Positions 1 through 11,400 of a stretch of DNA of 64,000 nucleotides are shown piece by piece. Numbering within the stretch: the stretch's first letter is position 1; each line of letters begins with the position of its first letter. The stretch is from positions 1 to 64,000 of the forward strand of contig CAJJDP010000001.1 in the NCBI GenBank assembly GCA_905182995.1, read 5' to 3'. The notes below the pieces were generated by a model. That model was not told where the DNA came from. It was given only the letters and a program-made list of their open reading frames with translations, and did not search any database. The position numbers and the translations under genes are program-made. This DNA comes from Paramecium octaurelia (Eukaryota > Ciliophora > Oligohymenophorea > Peniculida > Parameciidae).

Positions 1-395
1 ATCATCCACGTTACCAGATATTTATTTTAATACATCTACAATAAGACGGTGACATGGCAGTGATTGCGTGAATGCATTGAGCAATACTATCCTATCCAAT
101 GTGTAAGATGAGGAGATCAGGTTTATTAAAGTTGGTTATGACTATTTTATGCATAATGCTTATTAAATCGGAAGTTTTATGAGGAGTAAAGAACTTCAGT
201 GAGCAATGATAGTTGGATTGTATCATATCAATTAGCTCAAATCCCGAATCTAAGTGCAATGATTATCATTAATATAAGCTTTATTAATACCAAGCAAATA
301 CGATGAGATGGACAAATTCGTCATAAATGGTAATTGTTGGTTTAGCTGCTAACTAGAAGTAAGCCTAGTTCATCATTTAACATATTATTTTTTTG
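1..395 (+). pseudogene. 3' part of an unidentified gene, probably decayed
   Basis: From about 102 the plus strand reads as protein-like sequence in the ciliate code (NVQDEEIRFIKVGYDYF...), then continues after a possible 37-nt intron at about 199-235 into a hydrophilic stretch with MRWTNSSQMVIVG. Upstream, the frame meets TGA at about 49-51 and the piece before it reads in a different frame, so either a splice was missed or the gene is broken. I do not recognise the family. It runs in from outside the window. Confidence is low because AT-rich noncoding DNA can stay open for 60 codons or more when only TGA stops. Confidence 0.3.
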
Positions 396-539
396 TATTA
401 GCTCGTTTTCTTTTGAAGCCTTTGTCTTATTAATTTAGAACAAGCATAATATTTCACTCTTTTTGGCTTAAAATATATAAACCAAAAAATCACAACTATT
501 AGTAATTAGAGATTTTGCAAATCTTTCTTGATGATAATA

Positions 540-1080
540 ATAAAGAAAGATGTTTAAGAGAAAAATTAGAGAACTTTACTATTTATATGCAGATATTCTG
601 GGTCCACTGAATAAGAGTTACACCTATAGAAGTTTTACTCTATTTTTCTATTTCGATAGAAAATGCTATGTATTAAATATTTATAAGTTATGCATAAGTG
701 GATAAGTGGGGATTGTTATGAAGCAATAGGCATGAAGAAATCCTGTAGAAGCCAAAAATTTAGTTGATCTAGCATTTGAAATGATTAGAATTATTAAAGT
801 AGTCAGAAAGCAAGCATCCAACTAATACAACCACATCTATGAGTTTACCTTCTTTGTAGAAATAGATATTAGTTTACTTGGGGCTATCCTTCTAATCTAT
901 AACTTAACTATCCTCATTTGTGTAGTAAGCAAATATCCCCCATATAGTCTCAATCTTCTTAGAGGAAATTCACCTCCTACTCCTTCTAAAATTTAGCTAG
1001 ACTTAAGTGTCGTATTGTAAGAAGAATATATAATTGCGCAATAATTCCTCTGTTAACTAGCTTGACTGAATTTAAGGTAT
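540..1080 (+). pseudogene. Relic of a class III adenylate/guanylate cyclase catalytic domain
   Basis: Three plus-strand pieces in shifted frames match the order of a class III nucleotide cyclase domain: LYADILGPL near 580-605 (the family has YADI-GFT with the first metal aspartate), a piece with YFDRKCYVLNIYKLC near 648-700 (family FD.LC...N.YK), then SGDCYEAIGM near 705-735 (family TIGDCYV..G with the second metal region), and RNPVEAKNLVDLAFEMIRII near 735-800 (the helix after the core). The pieces need frame shifts to be read together and no intron fits, so I read it as a decayed gene. In ciliates such domains usually sit at the C-end of large multi-TM guanylyl cyclases; no such N-terminal part is seen here. 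What follows (to about 1080) stays open but no longer looks like a cyclase. Confidence 0.55.
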
Positions 1081-2596
1081 GATTTAGTAAATCTGCTATG
1101 CTTTAAAAGCAAAAATGATTATCTTAACCTTTTTATCTATTTATAGCAAATACTATCCGTTTAATAAAATCGATTTTATTTTTGATAATTCTGACCTTTT
1201 ATATTTTATCATAATGCGTGTAAGTAGTTTTAAAGACTGTAATGATTCATGATAGGTGAGATTAATCTCCTCACTGCATTATAATACTATTGAGGCCTTT
1301 TCCAATAATATGAAAATTATTAATAATTAGTCAGTCCACTTCAGGTTAGTCCTCCTCCAAATGAAATTTGTGATGAAATAAAATTTGCTAATTATGAAAT
1401 AAGTTCTGGTTATGTAATATTTCTGATTAAGATTATCGCTAGATAAGGAATTCTAGAATCCCTTTTGATGCTATTTTCTTGAGATAAAGATTAGGAATTC
1501 TACTACCCATTTTACTATTGGTAATTCCACAATAATTGGAATTATACTAATTATTACGAGCGTTGATTTAAAGGGTCTTGAATGGCAATAGACCTCTTTT
1601 TAAGCCTCCTTTTTGGGATGATTAAGTTGTCACTCTATTTGTTGTATTTATTGTATTAAATCTACTTTTACAGTTGCTATTAATTTTTTATTTCCTTTTA
1701 GAAATAAACATAGATTAGTCTTTATACTATTCTTTTATCTCAATTCAAATACTATTTTATCATTTTAATTATTCAAAGGCCCTTTCGGATAGGGTAATTT
1801 TATCATCCTTAATGAATTCCAATCCTACCAAATTAAAGCCTGACTTTGATGACGCCTTCTAAATGTTAACTTGATAATAAAATTTTTATCTAAAATATGT
1901 AATCGTCATTTCTGCTAAATTTAAGGCTCTTTAAACTTACTAATTTCTGATAGATATGCTATTTCTGTTTCACATGCTTTAAGCCCAGCCGAAGCATAAT
2001 AAGTCACATATTTGCAGTATATGCTACTATGATTTCTTACTCCACTATGATAATTCATTAAAAATTGTAAATATCAATAAAAACATGTCCCTAATTTAAT
2101 GGTATTAATCAGTTAAATAGACATTGAAATCATCCTATTCATAAATATCATTATTTTTAAATAACACTTATGATTGTGGTCTAATCTTCCTCAAGTAAAA
2201 TATGTAGATATTTTTTTAAATTACATAAACATAGCTTTTGATTAAATTTAACAGAAAAGAATAGAATGATGATAATTTAATAATCACAACGTAAGGAGTG
2301 TTTTTTACATAAATAAATATTATCTTACATAACAAAATAGCGGATCAAAACACTACTAGAGTTATAAGATATAATCTATTATCATATATTGGATGTAGCT
2401 TACTTGATAATAAAAATGTCTTAATGATTTCAGAAAAAGAAATGCTAATATGATGAAGTTCCAGTTACTGACAATCCCAAAATTGTTATTTATGAGTCTA
2501 TAACTGACATCATTCATTTGATCAATTCTAAATATTGATTTTATCTTGAATTAAGATGTTATAGCAATTAGAAACCATGTATCTCTATCAAAATAT
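1081..2596. other. AT-rich stretch without a supportable gene
   Basis: Reading both strands with the ciliate code gives only short pieces broken by TGA, with no start-to-stop frame and no recognisable domain. A short protein-like string (YSKYYPFNKIDFIFDNSD) appears near 1140-1190 on the plus strand, which may be another relic of the gene above. Confidence 0.5.
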
Positions 2597-3115
2597 TCAG
2601 TAAACAATGTAAGTGATAAGAAAATTTTAACTAGTTTCTGATTATTATTAAAGTATAATAAGCACCTGACAATGAATCAATTTAATTATAATCCATAGTT
2701 TCTGGATTTCTAATTCCACTTCATTATTGATTATGCTTTCTGAAATATTTAGTATTATTATTAACTCAGATTCTGAAACAAATATTTTTAACTTAGTCAA
2801 TTTATGATAATATAATAAATTATGCTTATAAAGTTTAAAGTCCGCCAATACAAAGTTCTCAAATATTTTATTAATTTCTTATTGTAATTATTCCTTAAAT
2901 AATTGCTAATATAAAAAATTATTAATTTGCATTTAATTCCAATTTAGATCTAATTCGACTTTCTTTTTGATTAGTTTATTATTGGTTCTTCCACTTTCTA
3001 TTAATATTCGTATGGCTATAGCACTATAAATATATTAAGGAATACATAAGGATAAGGTATGAATTCCACTATTAAATCCTTTTAATTGTTGAAAAACCAA
3101 ACACAAGTGATGTAA
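2597..3115 (-). pseudogene. Coding-like minus-strand segment, unidentified, possibly decayed
   Basis: Read on the minus strand from about 3115 down to a TGA at 2599-2597, the frame is open for about 170 codons with natural composition: SGIHTLSLCIPQYIYSAIAI, then a basic stretch (LIKKKVELDLNWNQ) and a Q/E/F-rich stretch (NNFLYQQLFKEQLQQEINK). Upstream (about 3116-3330) other frames are coding-like but the junctions meet TGA or need an unproven 34-nt intron. No ATG-to-stop model is convincing. The hydrophobic start followed by an amphipathic basic helix would fit a membrane protein C-terminal part. Family unknown. Confidence 0.3.
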
Positions 3116-4680
3116 ACTTTAATAGTAAAAGATAAAAATATATCAAAAACTAATATTTCTATAAAGATGTTAAGTTCATTTAGTTCATTCAATGTAGTAT
3201 TATGGGAGACCTAAATTTTAATAATCCAATTAATTACATCTTTCATAAACTAATCTAACTCAAAGGTATTAATCATGTTTTTGATAAAAGTTTGTTTATT
3301 TACATTTTCATACTCTACTTTTTAAAAGTGACTGAATGGAGTAATGTAATTTAAAAATGTTACCTTTAACTTTTAAACTTCAAAGATTGATTTGCATCAA
3401 ATAGGAGAGTTAGTATTGGCAACGAAACTAGTAATTTCAAATGATTAGCCATTTTGATGTTATTTTGCAAGCCTAGCTGTCCAAAATAATTGCAATAGGA
3501 GGTGCCGTAAGATGTTCCTTCTATGATTTTTGGTTCGAAAGTTAGGAAGAATTGGATTGATTAGTTTATTTAAAGATTGAACTTAAGAATTTGATACAAA
3601 ATTTGACTCAGAAAATACTTAATTGAATTACAAAATGTTTTCTTGAAGTAAACTCTTAAATCATGATCATTATCCTAATAAAATATTAATTTAAATTGAT
3701 TCTATATTATTTCTTATGAATAATAGAAGTATCAATTAAATAGTTATTCTGAGTAAAAATAGTGATTATTTTGATTTGTTATGAATTCTAACACTTTTGG
3801 TTATATGTTATTTTTAAAACCTAAAGTGATATCAAATTACAAATGAGTTCCAAATGAAATGATTGTTAATTAATATTATATGCTGCATCTTCATGATAAA
3901 GGTGGCACGCAAAGGTATGAATTTAATGTAACTAATTTGTTATAATTTGTTTCTGCATTTAATGGTTTTTCAAAATTAGGATTCAATTCAAATAACTAAT
4001 AGATTCCAACAAATTAACTTAAACATTGTTAATTTTTCTTCTCACTTTTAAGTATATCTACGTTTTGAATATGAAATGTGATTCAATACTAATTATAGCA
4101 AAATAATGTTAGTTAAATCATCTATCTTTGAGAGATATCAACTTTGCCCTTTTACTGTTCATTCATAATTGAACTTTATTGGTGCTAGATTTTTGTTGAT
4201 AATCACTTTTATTTGAATTAATGCTTTGATGTTATAAAAGTGCATTAAATTCTTATTGAGTATTACCATTATTTGTAAAGTTGCTAATTAGTTGAAAACC
4301 AACAGCTTATTGCATATTAAAAACCCTAAAAATTTCATCTTCTCGAATTTTATGTAGTATTTATAATTTTCAATTCTATATTTAATGACTACAAGGTGTC
4401 TACAATTTTTGAATCCTCTTTAAAATCAACAGTCTTAAAATAGTTTGACTCGATATATGATGATGCATATATTTGAGCGTGTTGAAATAATTATTGTTCT
4501 CGACAATGGCAAATGAGATGGTTGCAGATTATTGCTCTTAATTCAAAAGTGCCTTCTCGTATTTGAATCTAAATTCAATGTCAAAGGCTATATTATTGAT
4601 ATGATAAATAATGCTTTATTAAAATAATTAAATTAATTTATAATTAAATCTGAAACAATGTGGCAGTAAAAATAACAAGT
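3116..4680. other. AT-rich stretch without a supportable gene
   Basis: Only short open pieces on either strand. On the minus strand 3116-3330 contains FELDQFMKDVINWIIK, a plausible but isolated fragment. Nothing else recognised. Confidence 0.4.
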
Positions 4681-5312
4681 TAAGCCCTAAGAATTCGATG
4701 CATTGATGAACAAGGGTATGTTATTGTTTAATATTAATATATAGGTACTGCATTATACAATTTGAAGCAATATGAAGAAACAATCTAATGCTACAACGAA
4801 GCACTATCTAATGACACTAAAGATGCTGATGTATGCAAGTCTGTAAATAATAAGGATTTGATATCTAAATATTCATAGCTTGTCTTACATTAACTATAAT
4901 AGACACTTAAAATTTGACAATTAAAGCAAATTAAAGAAATCATCGAAATAAGTAATCTTTATGAATAATTTGGAACTTAAAGTCTAATCCAAAATTACTT
5001 ATAGAAAAGACAATTCAATTCAAGATAACAATCCCAATGATCCAAGGAGTATTTAATAGTTTTTTCTTGAGCAAAAATAAAACTTTCATCTTCAATAACT
5101 TTGATTATGAAGAGTTCACTAAAGGATTAGTAACTTTTATCTTTTTCCATTTATCTTATACTAAAGGTTTTCTGGTTTGAATGCGCAAACAACTGATTTG
5201 AACTGGTATTATCATCATTAAAATACTAGACTAGAATATCACAAAAAGCCATTTGATTTTTTTCTTCAATAATTTTAAGTTCTGCTGCAGTAATGGATTT
5301 AATGAGATCCAT
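4581..5312 (-). other. Open frame of 243 codons, doubtful gene
   Basis: ATG at 5312 opens a frame to TGA at 4583-4581 without introns. The first third (MDLIKSITAAELKIIEEKNQ and on) looks like a real protein; the rest lies antisense to the TPR relic and is low-complexity, hydrophobic and unconvincing. Upstream (about 5318-5600) another minus-strand frame with DEFQKRKVIDPLFSIKKIK also looks coding but ends at TGA. The two may be exons of one broken gene. No family recognised. Confidence 0.2.
4684..4880 (+). pseudogene. TPR-repeat protein fragment with an intron
   Basis: A short exon ending ...EFDALMNK, a 29-nt GT...TAG interval at 4716-4744, and a second exon reading GTALYNLKQYEETIQCYNEA followed by LSNDTKDADVC form one near-perfect tetratricopeptide repeat (the ciliate type of TPR, N/DKGxALYxLKxYEEAIxCYxxA). 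No neighbouring repeat is found on either side and the frame ends in TGA shortly after, so this looks like a stranded piece of a TPR gene whose splice junction has survived. A longer minus-strand ORF crosses the same bases and is less likely to be real here. Confidence 0.55.
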
Positions 5313-5934
5313 TCTGTAGAAAAATTTTTTAGAATAAATAAACTTTTTTGATCTTGAAGTGTTTTTTCTGAGAAATACAAATTACTTATTGCATAAATTT
5401 TCTAATTGCTGAAAATGAGTGGAATCATTGATGATGCTCTTGATCCCATCCTATCAAACCTATCTTTTCTTAGTGCAGGCCGGACTTTATTTTTTTGATA
5501 GAAAAAAGAGGGTCAATAACTTTTCTTTTTTGAAATTCATCAAAGAAATAAATGCTCTTTGAAAGTTTATATGTTTCTAAATTTTAGAATGAGTTAATGA
5601 TATAAAGGTTTCATTTAGAAGAAGAATTCATTTATTTAAAAATTTAAAAATTCCTATAAATTTTATTTAGACTAAAAATTGCTGTGCTCAAATTAAGAAA
5701 ATTAACATTTTAACAAGCTTAAGATGAAAATTACAGCTTGAGATGTTTTTTCTAGGAAGTTTATTTATTTTCTATTTGCAAAATTTAATAAAGAAACCAA
5801 TTATTCTTCAAGATTATGAAAACTTCGAGAATTACTCAATAATTCAATTTATAGTTAATCAAACATTAATTCCACTTAATTTAAGTCTTTCTAGAAATCT
5901 TTCTACAACTTATTTATCTGTATGCAACTTAGTT

Positions 5935-6517
5935 TCATTTTAATAACATAATATTTCTATATCTAAAATTTTGGACCTTATTATGCCATTAGCTATCTAA
6001 CAATAAAGATAGTAATACAATTAGAAATATGTAAACAATCATCAACAAGCAGCTAATGCAACCGAATACCACAGTTATCATTTATAAAATGTAATCATAT
6101 AATTAATATGTCTTTATTTAGATTAAATAAAGCAAAGCTAAAGCAATTATAACTGTCCCAAAAATATTAACCAAGGCTTTCATAATAATTTTATTCATCC
6201 TGTATTTTTTAAATGATTGAGCATAAATTGAATTAGTTTCTCTTGCTTGATAGTTAGCTGAACATGTAACACATTTAGGACTTCTTTATTTTATTATTTT
6301 TCTTTTAATACATTCTCTATGCATAATTAAATTACAAAAACAAGGTTAAATCAAATTGCTATCATCAACTTTTTCTTATTATACTAGATACTAAGAATTA
6401 TTTTCCTAAATATCGTCACAATGATCATCATCTAATTGTTTTAGAGATGAGATATTTACTTAATATGCATTATTCGCACCCTCTCTTAAAACAGATTTAT
6501 TGATCCTCTTATATCAT
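5935..6517 (-). CDS. RING-CH (MARCH-type) zinc-finger membrane protein
   Basis: Small (184 aa) protein with one 28-nt intron near residue 18. The N-terminal half carries a RING-variant finger: a first cysteine cluster (ICFKRGCEQC), then C-F-C-x4-H-x2-C (QPCFCNLIMHREC) and a final C-x2-C (KCVTC). Two hydrophobic segments follow (ALVNIFGTVIIALALLYLI and a second of about 27 residues). This is the layout of MARCH-like E3 ubiquitin ligases: cytosolic RING-CH next to two TM helices, acting at endomembranes. Spacing in the first cysteine cluster is not classical, so E2 binding is inferred. It is divergent from the kinase at 6919, with 401 nt between the starts. Confidence 0.75.
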
Positions 6518-6918
6518 TTTTATAAATAATTATATATTTAAACTTGTGTATTGATAAATTCATTTTCTAATCATTTGGTTATTCTTGCTAATTGCATCTA
6601 ATACTATTTCAAATTTAGATGGTAGTAGAAATCTTAGAGTGTTATTCAAGCAAACATTCCATATAGAGCAGTTATATAATGTAACCTATATTTTTATCTT
6701 TTATATGCCGTTTAATAGTTCTATTTCTAACAACGAGTTTGAGAATTTTCATTTTATTATTACAAATAGAATCATTTTTCGATTGTTAAAAATTATATAA
6801 TTAATTACACAATATAATTATAGAACAAATGGTTTGCTCTTGAGAAATCAGGATGGGAACAAATTTTCATGAAATTTATATAGTATTTTATTATATAATA
6901 ATAAATTTAATTTACGAA

Positions 6919-8380
6919 ATGGGAAATTGTAATAACAGCAAAGATGTAAATTTTGATGATGCATTATGTAATTTATTTATATGATTTGATTTAGTGCCTT
7001 GTAAAGCTGATTTTTCTCTGCTTTTTGTCATTGGTAGAGGAGGTTTTGGAAGAGTTTGGAAGGCTGAAAACAAAAAATCAAAATAATAGTTTGCAATTAA
7101 AGAAATGAATAAATGCAAGTAAAGAATTAATCATATAAGAATAGGATAATTAATAAGAAGAGTGTTAGTTCAGTTATGAATGAAAGATATTTATTAAGTA
7201 ATTTAAGACATCCGTAAGAAAATTTAACTAAATAGGTTTTTAGTAAATATGCATACTGCTTTTTAAGATAGAGAAAATTTATATTTGGTAATGGATTTGA
7301 TGTAGGGTGGTGATTTAAGATATCATCTATGCAAACAAAGAAAATTTACTGAAAGATAGACAAGTATAGATTAACATTAATTTTTAAAAGAATTTTTTAT
7401 TGCCTGCTTATTATTAGCTTTGGAATATTTGCACACAAACACAGTGTTACACAGAGATATTAAACCAGAAAACTTAGTATTTGATAGAAATGGTTTGATA
7501 TAATACTAAATTATAATAGGCTATTTAAGATTAACAGATTTGGGTATTGCCAGAATTTGGAAGCCCGATAACGACAATGACACTAGTGGAACTCCTGGCT
7601 ATATGGCTCCAGAAGTTATGTGTAGATAGGCTCATGGAGTGGCTTCTGATTATTTTGCTGTTGGAGTCATAGCTTACGAATGTATGTTCGGAAAAGTAAT
7701 TAGTTCATTATTATGCAGAGACCTTACATAGGCAAAACTAGAAGAGAAATTAGAGATTAAATAATGGCTAAATAAGTCTTAATTAAATAGAATTAAGTAC
7801 CTGATAGATGGTCAGATGATGCTGCAGATTTTATCAATAGAACTCTATAAAGAAAACCGATGTATAGGTTGGGATTTAATGGGCCTGAAGAAGTGCAATC
7901 ACATCCATGGTTGAAAGATATTGATTGGAATAGCTTTATGAACTAATCAGCCTTACCTCAATATTCCATAAATGTAATTTAAATTAATGTATTTAGATAA
8001 ATAATGATAATTTTGATGCCAAGTTTGCAAATATGAAGGAAGATGAAGATCATGAGACGATTTTATTAAATGGCTAGTTAATAAGAAGATAATCAATTTA
8101 GGATTAATTTAATGGTTATACATATGATCAAACTATCACTCAATAACCATTCTAGAACAGTATTAATTCAAAATAGACGGTCCCTCATTTGAATACCCAG
8201 TAACTGACCTCAGCTAAAAGAACAAATATTGAAGAAACTAATCCTCAATTATCTCAAATGTCATCAAAAAAATACAATTTGATTTCTTAAACTCCTAGAT
8301 TATAAACCAAAAATATGCTCACTAGTTAAAAGCCTTAAACAGATCGAAACTATTTTACTAACAAATTTTAATTCAACTGA
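6919..8380 (+). CDS. Serine/threonine protein kinase, AGC/YANK-like
   Basis: 437-aa kinase in seven exons; introns at 6968-6994, 7119-7144, 7214-7235, 7493-7519, 7696-7718 and 7974-7996. The start MGNCNN suggests N-myristoylation and perhaps palmitoylation. Domain in order: glycine loop GRGGFGRVWKAE, lysine FAIKEMNK, acidic NLYLVMDLMQGGDL, catalytic loop LHRDIKPENL, DLG in place of DFG (LTDLGIARI), GTPGYMAPEV. The SDYFAVGVIAYECMFG...RPYIG stretch and long helix near DQHQFLKEFF are like AGC kinases of the STK32/YANK group. All catalytic residues are present, so it should be active. The C-terminal 130 residues are Q/N/T-rich and disordered. Convergent with the gene ending at 8421 (40 nt apart). 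Confidence 0.85.
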
Positions 8381-8420
8381 CTATTTATAATTTGTTTTGT
8401 ATAATATATAATTTTTATTA

Positions 8421-11400
8421 TCAATCGCTATCATTTTCATTAGAATAACTATCGTCCAATTTTGTTTAAGATCCTCTTTTTCCTTCCCCTAGAATTACTT
8501 CTTTAAGTACATCATCTAAACCTATCAGACTTTTAGAAAATGAGTCATTTTTTTTTTTTTTGCATCTTTGTCTCTTTCTTTTCTTCAAATATAGCAATAT
8601 TCCAAGCACAACCAAGATTATTAATAAAAATGTAGCAGCTGTGATATAAATCCAAATGTAATGTCTCTCTAGAGGGAAATCAAAAGTAATTGTGATGTCT
8701 ATTGTTTTTTTCTTGAATATATTGGATAGAACTAAATTACCAGTTACAGTTGTTGTCTTTGTGTAATTTGATTTTATCTAAAATGAAATCTAGTCTTATT
8801 TTAAATAGTCTATTAGAAAATATGTATCATTCTCAAATAGTATGTGTTTTTTATTATCTGGTTCACTTTTGTATAATAAAAAATGAAATCTATCTCTTAA
8901 AGTGATATCAAAAAAGAATCTATATATCCTAATAGGAGAAGATTCACTGGCATCTTAAATTTTATGAAATATCTAAACAAAAACCTATAGATCATCGTAT
9001 ATGTAATCAAATTTGTCCTCAAAAAAGAAATTCTTTTCTACATCTTATTTCACACAAGCAGCCACCAACTAATTGATTGATAATATGCCATTCAATTAAC
9101 ACTAAGGCTTTTGCTTATTTGTATGAATGCATCTAAAATAATTTAAATAGATATATTTTTTAACTATTTTTGCCGTCTCTGTTTCAGAAAGTATTAAGTG
9201 AAATTCGAAAAATTTATCTGGTGTTCCTAGTAACACTAAACAAGTATAATTATAGCAATTAAGTAGATGGATAGTCTCCAGACGATATTGGCTTGTAGAA
9301 TGAAATAAGTATTGATTCAATTAATAGTATGAGAATTTTTCTTCTTTTTTTTTAAATAATTCAGATGTTGTATTATCGAATTTGAAGAAAAAGACTCTAA
9401 GTTCATGTATATCTAATGTTAAAACTAAAGTAGTTTCATCATTTAACAAGATCGTGTCAAATGATAGTTGTCCTAAAATATTATAATCAAAAGTAGAAGA
9501 TTAAATAATCTGCTTACTTGTAAATTGACCATTTTCTATTTTCCCCGAGATTAACTCATATTAATCCTATGAATTTTCATAGTTATATTTTATGAATTAA
9601 AATATTTACCCTTAAAATTTGATTGGATTTATAGCCTCAATTTACAACCTACTTCCTAATGATATTTTTATTGGCTTAATCTTGTAACTGATTTTTGAAT
9701 TTGCATAGTCATATTAGAAATTGATTTAAAAATATTAGACCAGTTTAGAATGGTTTTATAAACTGCTTGAATAATATTTGTAACAATATAACAATACCTA
9801 ATTAATATCATTAATAGATAATCTACATTACCTAAGATTTTCTAATTGCGAATTCAAGTTTGTTAATCTTTCCTTTTTTAGGATTGTTATTCTACTTATA
9901 TGTTTAGTCGTTTGTCGTTGCTTTTCATAAATGATGAAATAGTATTGACTTACTGTAAATATTAGGTTATTTTCATATGCAGTAGAATTAATGATGCTCA
10001 TATATTCTGTTTAATTCATATCTAAAATATCAAATATCCTTCCAAACTCTAAAGTTTCGTAATGGTCACTCAAATATTAATTCAATTGTAATATGTCATT
10101 TTTCTTTATAATAATGTTTTTCTCATCCGATAAATTCTAGATTTCAAAATCTTCAACGGCTCCTTGAACTTATGAGTCAATTAGATCTAAGATCACATCT
10201 TATGAAGCTTCAACTAATTAAATATTATTTGGGTTAAAGATGATCTAAGTCTCTGAATAATCGAAAAAGATATCGAACTCTTTAAAAATAATAGAGTCTT
10301 AATTTTATTGATATACCATAATCATTTTTTTAGATTCTGTATCGTCATTATTCAAAACACTATAATAAACAGGATTAGAATTCAAATAAAATAAGGTTCC
10401 CCCGTTTTTATCAAAAAAGAATGCCATTGAAAATATGTCCCATTCATTTGTGTCAAAATTATTAACAATAACAGGTATCGCACTAATTAAATCTTTTTAC
10501 ACAGGAATATCATGAAGTAAAATATTTGGAGATGGGAAAAAAGGCGAATATGCTAAATACCCTTTAGCCTCTACTGGTATATAAACAACCTGAGAATCAC
10601 TAAAAGGTTTCAATAGGTTGTTAATTTAATAACTGAATAATGAGTATCTTCTGATTAAAAAAGGATTATACGGATTCTATAGATCATATTCAAAGATTTT
10701 TTAGTTTACTGAATTTTCATTACAAATATAGACTAAAACTCTTTTATCTTGATGGAATTGAAAAAAGATTTTGGATGAATTTTTCATCATTGGAATACAA
10801 TCTGGTTCCTTAATTTTATTGATTACTTTGTAATTCAATTTATAATTAGATATTGAGTAATAAGTAATAACCTACATAATACTTCCATCGCTTAATAATA
10901 AGAAGGTTAATTTATTATCAATGATTTCAAATTGGGTATCTAATATTTCAAACTAATCTAATTCTGGAATTGTTTCAGAATCAATTTGGCCCATTTTTTA
11001 AACTTCCATTTATGAGGCGAAAAAGATTTTACAAGTCAGACTGAACAATATAATCTTCTTGCGATTATTAGATATTGCAAATAAAGTATCATTTATACAT
11101 CTAAATTCATTTAATTGAATATAATCATAAGTATCTTACTCTATTAAGAAATCACTATAAATTATCAAGGAATAAATACCCAGTCAATTAGGAACAAGAA
11201 GAAAATTAGTTATTATAACAAAGAACATATTTTTTCGAAGCAGAATCGCCAATTATAACGGTTAAAATATTTTGACTAAAAAAATCAATGTTTGAGAAAG
11301 AAAATTACTCCAATTTTATTTATTTTAATTTTCCTTCTTCAACAAATCTAACTTTATCATATTTAAACTATTAATACGCTAGGACAATTTCATTTGATTC

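Noticed and set aside
6912-7118. Minus-strand ORF over the kinase N-end
   Set aside because: Antisense of a clear kinase glycine loop and lysine motif.
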